Below are positions 30,330-39,270 of a DNA stretch of 64,000 nucleotides, piece by piece. The stretch is from Opitutaceae bacterium (GTDB lineage: Bacteria; Verrucomicrobiota; Verrucomicrobiia; Opitutales; Opitutaceae). The notes beneath the pieces are model-generated. The model saw only the letters and a program-made list of their open reading frames with translations. It was not told where the DNA came from and searched no databases. Both the position numbers and the translations under genes were made by a program. Numbering within the stretch: position 1 is the stretch's first letter; the number at the start of each line of letters is the position of its first letter. The stretch lies in assembly GCA_016795565.1 (NCBI GenBank), contig JAEUGW010000002.1, forward strand, positions 62,001 to 126,000, written 5' to 3'.

Positions 30330-31895
30330 TCAGAGACGCGGGTAGGCCTCGTGCGCGGGGGTGGAAGCCTTGGCGTTCAGCGAAATCTCCGCACGCTCGA
30401 CAATCACGAGGGGGAAGTCGAACAGCGGCAGATCGGGGAAGACGTCCGCGTCGCCGGACCGGATGGGGGCGGGGAGATCGACGACCTCACCGGAGAGCAG
30501 GTTCACCAGCACCGGATCCGCGAAGCGGGTCGCAGGCACCTGCAGGCTGACGCGTGCGGGGCGCGGGGTGTATTCCTGCGGCTGCCACGGCAGCCAGTAG
30601 GCGACGAGCGTGCTGCCGGATTTCGCACGGTAGGCGGCGACGAGGGGAATGGAAGGATAGGCGTCGTCGACGCCGATCCCATGGAATTGTCCCTGATCAT
30701 GGATGGTGACAATCGGCAAGGAGGGCAGGTCGGCGGGGGCATAGCGTCCGTCGAGCACGGCGGTCAGGTTCTGGTAGGCGTAGAAGGCCGGCTTGGGGAT
30801 GAGGTCGGGATTGGACAGCAGGTTCTTTTCGTTCACGCCGACGCCGCGCACGCGCCGGCCGGTGGCTTCGGACGGGAAACCGAGCAGGCGGTCCACGGGC
30901 CGGGGTTCCGGCCGCTTCTGACGATCGGAGCGATTGCCGCCGTCAAACAGCTTGAAGTAAACGCTCAGCGCGGCGCGCATGAAGTAGGTGTCGACAAACG
31001 ACTGGCGCAGGAGCCATTTCGCCTGGACGATCGGTCCCCACGGGCTCGTGGCGCGGAAATCCTTGGTGCTGCTCGCGGAGGGATAGCCGCATTCGCCCTG
31101 CCAGAGCTCGAGCTTGGGGTTGTGCGTGCGCAGCGCCGCCCAAGTGTCGTCGGCGAGATACATGCGCGCCTCCGGGAGGGCGGCGTAGTTGTGAAACGAG
31201 ACGATGTCGATCTGCCGGGCGGTGTCCTCGGCGAGGAAGTCGGCGGTGAATTTCGGGTCGAGCCCGGCGAGCGCGCCGGCGATGACGACGGCGTCGGGCT
31301 GGATGGCCTTGATGCGGGCGGCGGTGAGGCGCACCAGGCGGCCATAGTCGGTGGCGTTGGGCTTGGCACCCCAGTAGGCGTAGTGGTTGGCCTCGTTCCA
31401 GATTTCCCAATGCTTGACGCGGTCCTTCGCGTGGGTGACCACGGCGTCCACCCAGCGCAGCCAGGCTTCCATCGCCGCCTCGTTGAGGATCGGCGGGGCG
31501 GGTTTCACCCCGTAGATCAGACGCCATTCGGGGTCGGGGTGGGGGATGGGTGCGGAGTAGAGCTGGTTGCCGTTGGAGAGGCAGACAAAGGGCGTGATGC
31601 CCTGCGCCCGCGCGGCGTCGATCGGCTCGTCGATGGAGGTGAAGTCGTAGCGGCCCTTGGCCGATTCAATCGCGGGCCACACCGCGAGGAAGCGCGTCCA
31701 CTTGACGCCGAGTTCGCCGGCGCGGTCGAAGAGGGTGACGCGCTCGCTGTCGCCCGACTGCACGCCCCAGGCGGAGCCGGCGATGGTGCGCGAATGCCGC
31801 GGCGCCAGGTAGCCGAGCGCATCGACCGCGAGAGCCGGCGCCGGAACAAGAATCGCCAGACTGCCAAGCACGGGAAGGAGCGAGCGGAATTGCAT
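30330..31895 (-). CDS. exported clan GH-A glycoside hydrolase (GH39-like)
   Basis: Seen: 521 residues with a signal peptide (LLPVLGSLAILVPAPALA). A TIM-barrel with the clan GH-A retaining pair: the acid/base in HWEIWNEANHYAYW near residue 165 (NE) and the nucleophile in LELWQGECGYPSAS near 267. VKWTRFLAVWPAIE near residue 65 matches the beta-2 strand region of such barrels. A C-terminal beta-domain follows (IVTIHDQGQFHGIG onward). GH39 is the best guess; GH5, GH51 and newer GH-A families are alternatives. It sits 49 bp after the TonB receptor gene and before GH88, all leftward. It probably acts in the periplasm on oligosaccharides imported by that receptor. Confidence 0.82.
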   Translation of the reverse strand: MQFRSLLPVLGSLAILVPAPALAVDALGYLAPRHSRTIAGSAWGVQSGDSERVTLFDRAGELGVKWTRFLAVWPAIESAKGRYDFTSIDEPIDAARAQGITPFVCLSNGNQLYSAPIPHPDPEWRLIYGVKPAPPILNEAAMEAWLRWVDAVVTHAKDRVKHWEIWNEANHYAYWGAKPNATDYGRLVRLTAARIKAIQPDAVVIAGALAGLDPKFTADFLAEDTARQIDIVSFHNYAALPEARMYLADDTWAALRTHNPKLELWQGECGYPSASSTKDFRATSPWGPIVQAKWLLRQSFVDTYFMRAALSVYFKLFDGGNRSDRQKRPEPRPVDRLLGFPSEATGRRVRGVGVNEKNLLSNPDLIPKPAFYAYQNLTAVLDGRYAPADLPSLPIVTIHDQGQFHGIGVDDAYPSIPLVAAYRAKSGSTLVAYWLPWQPQEYTPRPARVSLQVPATRFADPVLVNLLSGEVVDLPAPIRSGDADVFPDLPLFDFPLVIVERAEISLNAKASTPAHEAYPRL

Positions 31896-31944
31896 GGGAA
31901 TGGGCCGGGCCGGCGACAGGCCGGCCCGGCGGGGTTGGGGAAAA

Positions 31945-34278
31945 TCAGAACCGGGCGGTCACGCTGAGGCGGAGCGCGCGCGGGTCACCCTTGGACTGGT
32001 AGCCTTCATAGTATTGCTCGTCGGTCGCGTTCCGGACGGTGGCGGTGACGGTGTAGCGATGGCCGTTGAACTTGAAGGGATAGCCGACGCCAAAATCGAG
32101 GCGGGTGTAACCCGGGACATAATTCTGCACCAGGCCGGTGGTGTTGCTGATGGAGTCGGGACGGCTGCCGTCGACCCAGATGACACCGTTGGTGAAATAG
32201 AGATCCTTCAGCTTCCCGCTTTGGAAGGTGTATTTCTGGAAGATACTGCCGGATTGCTTGCCGCGACCGACGATCGGCCCGCCGATGCGGGCCACGTTCT
32301 CGGTCTTGGCGAGCCTGGCATCGATATTGGAGTAGGTGCCGGAGATCAGGTAGCCGCGGACGGGGCTGTAGAGCACCTGCACCTCAAACCCCTTTGCCTC
32401 CTCGCCGGCGTCCTGCGCGTAACGGGCACCGGAAACAGTGGTGCCGATGAGGGCGATCTGTTCGGCATCAGTGAGCTGGCGGCGGACATTGGTGCGATCG
32501 AGCTCGAACACGGCGGCCTCGATGCCGAGCTTGCCATCGAGGAGGCTCGACTTGATGCCGATCTCGCGGCTCGAGCCTTCCTCGGGCTTGTCGAGCAGCT
32601 GGTTGAAGATGTCGAGGCCCGAGGGCACGCCGGAGAAGGAGGTGCTGTAGGAGGCGTAGACGGAGAGGGCCGGCCACGGACGGTAGAGGAGGCCGAGGGT
32701 CTCGGAGGTGGCGCTTTCCTTCGGGAAGGCGCTCGGCGCGATGGCATTGATCGAGGCGCCGGAGAGCGCGTTGTTCTCGCCCTCGTCGTAGCGGGCGCCG
32801 GCCAGGGCGTGCCATTTTTCGTTCTTGGTGCTGATGACGTTGGTGAACGAGACTGCGTTGCGGGTGGTGGTCTGGTCGACGTAGACGTTGGCGGTGGTGT
32901 AGCGGCTCCGGTCGGTCAGCTCGGTCCAGGCCGGCTGCCAGCCGCCGGCGGCGATCGCGCCGGTGGCGGCGGTCGGGAACTTGTAGCGCGTGAGGGCGTT
33001 GGGGTTGGTGGACGGGGTGGTGCCGGTCGAGTTGGCCGTATCCCAGCGCTCGCGCCAGTTGCGGGACTCGATGCGCTCGACGCCGAGGAGGGCCTCGTGC
33101 TTCAGCCCGGCGTATTCAAACACGCCGCGAAGGTCGGCCTGGTAGGTCCAGATGTGCCAGTTCTCGTCGTCGAGCGTGGCGCCCCAGCGGATCTCGTCGG
33201 GGACGATGTTGCCCGCGACGTTGCCGAGGAGCGGATTGAGGTAGCGGGTGTAGATGGTGGTGGCGCTGGCGGAGGGGCGGTTGTCCCGGCGGTCGCTCTT
33301 GGACCAGAGCACGGCGGCGCGCAGGGAGAACGTGTCGTTGATCCGGTGCTGCAGGTCGGCGCTGGCGCGGTAGGTCTCATGGTCGCGCTGGCTGGTCGGT
33401 CCGAAGGGATTGAAATCCCAGGGCAGGATGTCCTCCGGCACATAGCCGATGACGCTGGTCGTGCCGCCGGGCAGCCGGTAATTGGGGATGGCGATGGCGG
33501 GCGTGGTGTGCGCGTTGATCGCCTCCGCGCGGGCGCTGAGCACGGTGTCGGGCGAGAAACGATAGACGCCGGTGAGGTAGCCGACGGTGCGGCGGCCGGC
33601 CTCCCAATCGCGCCAGCTCTCGTTCTCCTGGTAGGCGCCGACGGCGCGGAGGGCGAATTTCCTGTTCACCGGCAGGGAGACGTCGGCCTCAGAGCGAAGG
33701 AAGTTGAACGAGCCGGTGGTGAGCTTGACGCTCGAGGCCGCCTGGCTGCGCGGGCGCTTGGAGATCTGGTTGATCATGCCGCCCGGCTCGGAGACGCCGG
33801 CGAGCAGCGAACTCGGGCCGCGCAGCGATTCGACGCGGTCCACGCTGGCGCTGTCGTTGATCATGCCGAAGAAGGCCTCGCGCACGCCGTCGCGGTAGTG
33901 GCGGTTCTGGCGCATGCCGCGCACGACAAAGGTATTGTTGTCGAACACGGCGTCCTGCCCGCCCTGGGATTGGACGCCCGTGAGGAAGGCGACGGAATCG
34001 GACAGGGTCGTGGCGCCGAGGTCGGAGAGGAACTCGCTGGTCAGGACCTGGACCGAGCGGGGCAGGTTCTGGATCGGCACATTGGTGCGGGTGCCGGACA
34101 TAGAGCTCGCGGCGGTCCAGCCTTCGTCGGCCCCGCTGACGACGGTGAATTGCGGGAGTTCGAGGGGAGCCTCGACGGAGGTGTCGGGCGCGGTCTGCGC
34201 CGACGCGAGGAGGGGCAGGAGGAGACAGCAGGCCTGCAGGGATCGCAGGGTGCGGGCGGAGGGACGGGAGGTAGGCAT
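31945..34278 (-). CDS. TonB-dependent outer-membrane receptor
   Basis: Energy-coupled importer of siderophores or glycans. Seen: 777 residues from the ATG at 34278. The frame stays open 47 codons further up, but only this start puts a signal peptide first (LQACCLLLPLLASAQ). A plug domain spans about residues 45-160 (IQNLPRSVQVLTSEFLSDLG, FVVRGM). A 22-strand-type barrel follows, with SLRGPSSLLAGVSEPGGMIN, and the protein ends in an aromatic residue (VTARF), as needed for Bam assembly. The plug resembles the TonB-siderophore receptor type, but its neighbours are glycan enzymes, so a sugar ligand is plausible. Divergent from a broken LacI regulator across 177 bp that contain a LacI-like operator. 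Confidence 0.92.
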   Translation of the reverse strand: MPTSRPSARTLRSLQACCLLLPLLASAQTAPDTSVEAPLELPQFTVVSGADEGWTAASSMSGTRTNVPIQNLPRSVQVLTSEFLSDLGATTLSDSVAFLTGVQSQGGQDAVFDNNTFVVRGMRQNRHYRDGVREAFFGMINDSASVDRVESLRGPSSLLAGVSEPGGMINQISKRPRSQAASSVKLTTGSFNFLRSEADVSLPVNRKFALRAVGAYQENESWRDWEAGRRTVGYLTGVYRFSPDTVLSARAEAINAHTTPAIAIPNYRLPGGTTSVIGYVPEDILPWDFNPFGPTSQRDHETYRASADLQHRINDTFSLRAAVLWSKSDRRDNRPSASATTIYTRYLNPLLGNVAGNIVPDEIRWGATLDDENWHIWTYQADLRGVFEYAGLKHEALLGVERIESRNWRERWDTANSTGTTPSTNPNALTRYKFPTAATGAIAAGGWQPAWTELTDRSRYTTANVYVDQTTTRNAVSFTNVISTKNEKWHALAGARYDEGENNALSGASINAIAPSAFPKESATSETLGLLYRPWPALSVYASYSTSFSGVPSGLDIFNQLLDKPEEGSSREIGIKSSLLDGKLGIEAAVFELDRTNVRRQLTDAEQIALIGTTVSGARYAQDAGEEAKGFEVQVLYSPVRGYLISGTYSNIDARLAKTENVARIGGPIVGRGKQSGSIFQKYTFQSGKLKDLYFTNGVIWVDGSRPDSISNTTGLVQNYVPGYTRLDFGVGYPFKFNGHRYTVTATVRNATDEQYYEGYQSKGDPRALRLSVTARF

Positions 34279-34377
34279 GGTGGAGGCGGGTGGGTGGGGG
34301 CGACCGACTCGGAAAGAGCGGGCGGGGTTGGGCCGGCACCGTGAGGCGGATCGTCCAAGAGGCCAGCCGCCGGATTG

Positions 34378-34390
34378 TGCAAACGTTGCA
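34378..34390. promoter_or_regulatory. LacI-type operator candidate in the divergent spacer
   Basis: TGCAAACGTTGCA has the central CG and GCAA/TTGC half-sites of LacI/PurR-family operators (PurR core: GCAAACGTTTGC) but is one T short of perfect symmetry. It lies in the 177-bp region between the TonB receptor and the lacI-like pseudogene, about 100 bp upstream of the receptor start. Confidence 0.5.
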
Positions 34391-34455
34391 TGAACCGGGA
34401 CAATTGGCTCGCCACCCACAGGCGCAGCGGGCTCTGTGAGGCGGACGCCGGTCTG

Positions 34456-35511
34456 ATGAAAACCAAGCCCCCCAGTCTCGCGACCATCGCTGCCGCCGCC
34501 CGCGTCTCCGTCTCAACCGTTTCCCGCGCGCTGCGTGGCAGCCCGGCCTTGCCGGACCGGACGATCCGGCGCATCCAGCGCGTCGCCAGTCGGCTGGGCT
34601 ATCGTCAGAATTAGCTGGTCACGCAGGTGATGCGGCACCTGCGTGGTGCGCATGTCGCCTCGTTCCGGGGCACGCTGGCCTATCTCGTCTTCGGCCCCAC
34701 ATCGCGCGCCTGGCGGGATCATCTGACTTACGTCGGTTTTTTTGAGGGAGCCCGCGCCCGGGCGGTGGAGCTCGGATTCACTCTTGAGGAATTCTGGGCG
34801 GATGATCCGGCGATCAGCCCGGGCCGGCTCAGCCAGATCCTCCGGGCTCGCGGCATCACCGGCATCATCGTGGGGCCCGCCCCCGGTTTGCCGGAGGGCA
34901 CCCGATTCGACTGGGCGGATTTCGCGCCGGTGAAAATCGGCGTGCCGTTTCCGGACCTGCCTTTGCCGGACGCGGTATCGAACCACTATCGCGGGATGCA
35001 AACCGTGATCGAGCGGCTGCAGGTGCTCGGCTACCGGCGGCTGGGCCTGGTGTTGCAGGAACACCAGAACATCAAGACCTCGGCCCTCTGGCTGGCGCCG
35101 CTGGCGTATCATGAGCAGCACCTGCGCCCTACAGACCGGGTCTCTCCCTTGGTGTTGACGCACTGGTGCGAGGCGGACTTTGCCCGCTGGTTCCGACAAC
35201 ATCGTCCGGAAGTGGTGATTGGTCTGCGCCGCGAACTGATAGCCTGGCTGAAACGGCTGGGTAAGCAGGTGCCGGCGGACGTCGGTTTCGTGCACCTGGA
35301 CCGCAGCACGGAGCCGGGCGATCATGCCGGCATTGACCAGAAGCCACGCGAGATCGGGGCGGCCGCCGTCGACCTGGTGCTCAACCGCCTGTTGACGAAC
35401 GAGCGCGGCTTGCAGCCGGCACCCCGCCAGTTGCAGGTGGAAGGCGTGTGGGTGGACGGGCCGACTGTGCGGCCGGTGGGCACCAAGGGGCGCGTCCCTC
35501 GCGCTGGCTAA
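34456..35511 (+). pseudogene. LacI-family transcriptional regulator split by an in-frame TAG
   Basis: Seen: codons 1-52 encode the LacI helix-turn-helix (SLATIAAAARVSVSTVSRAL) and hinge start (VASRLGYRQN). A TAG stop (34612-34614) follows, and the same frame continues LVTQVMRHLRGAHVASFRGT into a full periplasmic-binding-like sensor domain ending at 35511. Known of the family: the line normally reads GYRPN-P-LV, so the stop replaces the residue after Asn in the hinge. There is no frameshift; one codon breaks an otherwise intact gene of about 351 residues. Options are a recent nonsense mutation, two separate polypeptides (an ATG at 34627 could restart), or a sequencing error. The 3' end overlaps the convergent MFS gene by 4 bp. 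It probably regulated the TonB receptor/GH genes. Confidence 0.88.
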
Positions 35512-36758
35512 CGCGCCACGGTTGCGGGCGGCGCGGAAACCGGCTCAGTTCGCGAAACACCGTAGCTCCACCAAAGGATGCCTGCGGCCAAGGGGTGGAG
35601 GAGACAGGCCACCCCCAAGAGGCTGGCATAGCCGACACTCTCGATCAGCGGCCCCGCGAACATGTTGAAGACCGTCCCCATGGCAGCTCCGAAGGCGCTC
35701 ATGATGGCGACCGAGGTGCCAACCATGCGGCGCGGCACGAGGTCACTCATCAGCAGTCCAGTCATGCTCAGCCAGATCGAGGTCATGACTTGCACGATCG
35801 TGAGCAGGGTGATGGCGAGCGCGGGCTGTTCAACCCAGCGCAGCAGCAGGACCGCCGGCGAGAGCAGGGCGGCGAGCAGGAGAATCCGGATCCGGCTCGC
35901 CGCGGGCGACCAACCCCGGTCAATCAATCGGTCCGAAGTCACGCCGGCCAGCATGAGAAAACCCACTGAGACGGCGGCGGGAATCCAGCCGATCCGGCCG
36001 AATTCATCCAGGCTCAGACCGATCTCCTCCTGCAGGAAGCCCGGCTGCCAGAACATGAGGAAAAACCAGAGCGGATCACTGACGATGCGGGCCAGCAGGA
36101 CGCCGCGAATGACCCGGGTGCGCATCACTTCGCGGTAGGTGGGCGGCGGACCGGCCGGGACCGGCGTCGGTTCGTATTGCGGGGGCGAGCGGTCCAGCAT
36201 CCACCAAAGCTGGGCAGCGAGCAGTCCGGCCAGGCCGGGCAGCAGGAACGCCCAGCGCCAGCCGGCCTCGACGGTGATCCAAGCGGCCAGCGGCGCGACC
36301 AGGATCTGCCCCGCCACGGTCAGGGGTTTGTTCACCGTGTTGGCGGTGCCGCGCCGGTCGCGGGGAAACCAGGTCACGATGGCGACCAGCACCGCCGGCA
36401 CGATCCCGGCCTCCGCCGCGCCGAGCACGAAGCGGCAGGCGCCCATGGTCCAGAGATTGCCGGCTAGCCCCGTCAGCATGGTCGCGACCGAAATGATGCC
36501 CAGAAACACGGGCATCATCACGCGGGTGCCCCAGCGGTCGATCAGCTGTCCGGTGACCAGGTAGCAGAGGGTGTAGGGCACCATGAAGGCGGTCAGCAAC
36601 CATGAGTAGTCCGTGTCGCTCCAGCCCAGATCGTCCTTCAGCGTGGACTTGAGGACCGACAGGGTCTGCCGGTCGATGTAGAACAGCATACCGGCGACGC
36701 CCGCAAGCAGGAGCAGCAGCCAGGCGCGGGTCGGGATGGTCGGGCGCGAGGGCGGCAT
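35508..36758 (-). CDS. MFS transporter, hexuronate/anion:cation symporter type
   Basis: Inner-membrane sugar-acid importer by family. Seen: 416 residues and twelve hydrophobic segments, starting MPPSRPTIPTRAWLLLLLAG. The first helix has FYIDRQTLSVL, a line typical of the ACS/ExuT group, followed by GQLIDRWGTRVMMP (loop 2-3 motif) and FVLGAAEAGIVPAV. The frame can be extended far upstream only through DNA that encodes speA on the same strand in another frame, so the ATG at 36758 was chosen. It follows speA by 44 bp but belongs by function with the uronate enzymes at 29-34 kb. A free uronic acid or similar is the likely cargo; inference. Confidence 0.87.
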   Translation of the reverse strand: MPPSRPTIPTRAWLLLLLAGVAGMLFYIDRQTLSVLKSTLKDDLGWSDTDYSWLLTAFMVPYTLCYLVTGQLIDRWGTRVMMPVFLGIISVATMLTGLAGNLWTMGACRFVLGAAEAGIVPAVLVAIVTWFPRDRRGTANTVNKPLTVAGQILVAPLAAWITVEAGWRWAFLLPGLAGLLAAQLWWMLDRSPPQYEPTPVPAGPPPTYREVMRTRVIRGVLLARIVSDPLWFFLMFWQPGFLQEEIGLSLDEFGRIGWIPAAVSVGFLMLAGVTSDRLIDRGWSPAASRIRILLLAALLSPAVLLLRWVEQPALAITLLTIVQVMTSIWLSMTGLLMSDLVPRRMVGTSVAIMSAFGAAMGTVFNMFAGPLIESVGYASLLGVACLLHPLAAGILWWSYGVSRTEPVSAPPATVAR

Positions 36759-36802
36759 GGGCAAAGCCCGGTTCAGGCCGGTCGGGGACCGGCCCCGATT
36801 GC

Positions 36803-38746
36803 CTAGCGCGGCTTCTTCCCGTTCGCCTGCTCGATGTTGAGGTAGGTCTTGGCGAGCATCTGGGACTCGTAGAACTCGACTAGGCGCACGCCTTCGCGGG
36901 GCTTGATGAGGTCCTTCTTGGTGGCGTGGTCGATCTGCTGCTTGATGCGGCGGCAGAGCTCCTCCCACTGGTATTGCACGCCCTCGATGACGTCGGCGAT
37001 GCGCGAGCCGGCGAGCGCCTCCTCGATGTAGTAACCGTTGGGCTCGTCGTCCTCGAGGAAGACATGGACCTCGTTGACGCGGCCGAAGAGGTTGTGGAGG
37101 TCGCCCATGATGTCCTGGTAGGCGCCGGTCAGGTAGATGCCGAGGTAGTAGGGCTCGTTGTGTCGGAGCGGGTGGAGCGTGATGTAGTCCTTCACGTCCT
37201 GCAGGTCGATGAAGCTGCCGACCTTGCCGTCGGAGTCGCAGGTGATGTCCACGAGGGTGGCGTTGACCGAGGGCTTTTCCTTGAGCCGGTGCAGCGGGGT
37301 GATGGGGAAGAGCTGCTTGAGCGCCCAGGAGTCGAGGAGGGACTGGAAGACGGAGAAGTTGCAGACGTATTGGTCGGCGAGGAGCTTCTTGAGGTCGTGG
37401 AGTTCCTCGGGCTGGTAGCCGGATTTCTCGCCCTCCTGGTCGATTTTTTCGCAGATCTGCCAGAAAATCTGCTCGGCGGCGGCGCGGTTCTCGAGGTCGA
37501 GATAGCCGAGGTTGAAGAGGGAGAAGGCCTCCTCCTTCTTCTGGAGCGCGTCGTGGAAGCGCTCGAGGCGGCCGAGCTTGGCCTTGTTCTTCAGGAGAAT
37601 GGCGAGGTCGTCCACGATCTTGTGGCGCGTCTTGGGCTGGTGCTGCTTGCCGAGGGACTCGTGCTTGTTGATGCGCTCGAAGACCTCGACGACGAGCATG
37701 GAGTGGGGGGCGGCGATGGCGCGGCCGGACTCGGTGACGATGTCGGGCACCTTCACGCCGGAGGCCTCGCAGATCTCGCGGATGTTGAAGACGACGTCGC
37801 GGGCGTATTCGCCCAGCGTGTAGTTCATCGAGGACTCGAAGTTCGTGCGCGAGCCGTCGTAGTCCACGCCGAGGCCGCCGCCGCAGTCGAGGTAGCCCAT
37901 GGGGAAGCCCATCTTGGCGAGCTGGCAGTAGAAGCGCGCGGCCTCCGTGACGGCGGCCTTGATCGTGATGATGTTGGGCACCTGCGAGCCGATGTGGAAG
38001 TGCACCAGCCGGAGGCACTGCTGCATCTTGGCGGCGCGGAGCTTCTCGACGGCGAAGAGGATCTCGGCGGTGTTGAGGCCGAACTTGGCGTTGTCACCGG
38101 TGGAGGAGGACCACTTGCCCTCGCCGCGGGTCTGCAGCTTCACGCGGAAGCCGATGAGGGGCTTCACGCCGGTCTCCCGCGAGATCTCGATGATGCTGTC
38201 CACCTCGGAGAGCTGCTCGATGACGATGATGATCCTCTTGCCCAGCTTGCGGCCGAGGAGGGCGAGCCGCATGTAATCGTGGTCCTTGTAGCCGTTGCAG
38301 ATGATGAGGCGCTGGTTGCCCTCGTGCATGGCGAGGGCGATCATCAGCTCGGGCTTGGAGCCGGCCTCGAGGCCGTAGTTGAAGTCCTTGCCGGCGGCGA
38401 CGATCTCATCGACGACCTCGCGCAGCTGGTTGACCTTGATGGGGAACACGCCGCGGTATTCGCCCTTGTAGCCCTCCTCCTTGATGGCCTTGGCGAAGGC
38501 CTGGTTGATCTGGGTGACGCGATAGCGGAGCGTGTCCTGCAGGCGGATGACGAGGGGGGCCTTGAGGCCCATGCTTTTGGCCTCCTCCACCACATCCATG
38601 AGCCGGATGTTCCGGTCGTCGGCGAGGGGCTGCACCTGGACGAAGCCGCCGGAGTCCACCGAGAAGTGATTGGCGCCCCAGCGCTTAAAACCATAGTGTT
38701 CTTCGGACTGCGCGGCCGACCAATTGGATGCGGATTTGGTCTTCAA
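36803..38746 (-). CDS. speA: biosynthetic arginine decarboxylase
   Basis: PLP enzyme that makes agmatine from arginine, the first step of one putrescine/spermidine route. Seen: 647 residues, the usual SpeA length. The PLP-binding lysine is in YRGVFPIKVNQLREVV near residue 105. The glycine-rich phosphate-binding line YLDCGGGLGVDYDGSRTN lies near 290, and the active-site lines EYARDVVFNIREICE and PDIVTESGRAIAAPHS near 320-350. The C-terminus is short and charged. It is divergent from yajC. The MFS gene 44 bp downstream may be read through, but there is no functional link. Agmatine-processing genes are not in the window. Confidence 0.96.
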   Translation of the reverse strand: MKTKSASNWSAAQSEEHYGFKRWGANHFSVDSGGFVQVQPLADDRNIRLMDVVEEAKSMGLKAPLVIRLQDTLRYRVTQINQAFAKAIKEEGYKGEYRGVFPIKVNQLREVVDEIVAAGKDFNYGLEAGSKPELMIALAMHEGNQRLIICNGYKDHDYMRLALLGRKLGKRIIIVIEQLSEVDSIIEISRETGVKPLIGFRVKLQTRGEGKWSSSTGDNAKFGLNTAEILFAVEKLRAAKMQQCLRLVHFHIGSQVPNIITIKAAVTEAARFYCQLAKMGFPMGYLDCGGGLGVDYDGSRTNFESSMNYTLGEYARDVVFNIREICEASGVKVPDIVTESGRAIAAPHSMLVVEVFERINKHESLGKQHQPKTRHKIVDDLAILLKNKAKLGRLERFHDALQKKEEAFSLFNLGYLDLENRAAAEQIFWQICEKIDQEGEKSGYQPEELHDLKKLLADQYVCNFSVFQSLLDSWALKQLFPITPLHRLKEKPSVNATLVDITCDSDGKVGSFIDLQDVKDYITLHPLRHNEPYYLGIYLTGAYQDIMGDLHNLFGRVNEVHVFLEDDEPNGYYIEEALAGSRIADVIEGVQYQWEELCRRIKQQIDHATKKDLIKPREGVRLVEFYESQMLAKTYLNIEQANGKKPR

Positions 38747-38843
38747 ATGAGGGGAAGGGTGCGGGCTGGGGGTTAGGCTTGCTTTTTGGAAAGTGGCTGG
38801 GCTTATTCGCCCTTTTCAATTTTTCAAAACACCCGCCGACGCA

Positions 38844-39182
38844 ATGACTAAGTTACTCGTTCTCCTCGCCCAAGCCGCCCCTGCCACGCCCGCCGCCCCC
38901 ACCGGGGCCGCCGCCCTGATGCAACTGGCGCCGCTGGTGCTCATGTTTGCCGCCATGTATTTCCTGCTGATCGCCCCGCAGCGCAAGAAGCAGAAGCAGC
39001 ACGAGAAGATGCTCACGGAATTGAAGTCCGGCGACGAGGTCGTGACCACCGGCGGCATCTACGGCACCATCACCAGCGTGAAGGAGGACCGCTTCGTCGT
39101 CCGCATCGGCGACAACAACGCCAAGGTTGAGGTCGGCAAGGGCTTCATCAGCGCCGTCGTGAAGAAGGCCGACGCCGCCTGA
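38844..39182 (+). CDS. yajC: preprotein translocase subunit YajC
   Basis: Small inner-membrane protein of the SecDF-YajC complex that supports protein export. Seen: 112 residues from the ATG at 38844 (MTKLLVLLAQAAPATPAAP). A longer frame from 38793 was rejected. One transmembrane helix spans about residues 30-50 (LMQLAPLVLMFAAMYFLLI), followed by the hallmark APQRKKQKQHEKML. A small soluble domain follows, LKSGDEVVTTGGIYGTITSV. It lies 88 bp upstream of secDF on the same strand, the classic gene order. Confidence 0.95.
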   Translation: MTKLLVLLAQAAPATPAAPTGAAALMQLAPLVLMFAAMYFLLIAPQRKKQKQHEKMLTELKSGDEVVTTGGIYGTITSVKEDRFVVRIGDNNAKVEVGKGFISAVVKKADAA

Positions 39183-39270
39183 GGGTGCGGGTCGATCCCA
39201 CCACCCCGCGCGGGGCGCGGATGCCACCCGCTGCACCGGCTGCGCCGTCCAATTTAACAACCAAACACCC

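Noticed and set aside
35508..38018. Single 836-residue product joining the MFS transporter to upstream sequence
   Set aside because: The N-terminal 420 residues are a shifted-frame reading of speA. The transporter has its own ATG and first helix at 36758.
36926..38776. Plus-strand open frame of 616 codons opposite speA
   Set aside because: Low-complexity Val/Leu/Glu/Asp-rich mirror of the speA codons. SpeA motifs are clear on the minus strand.
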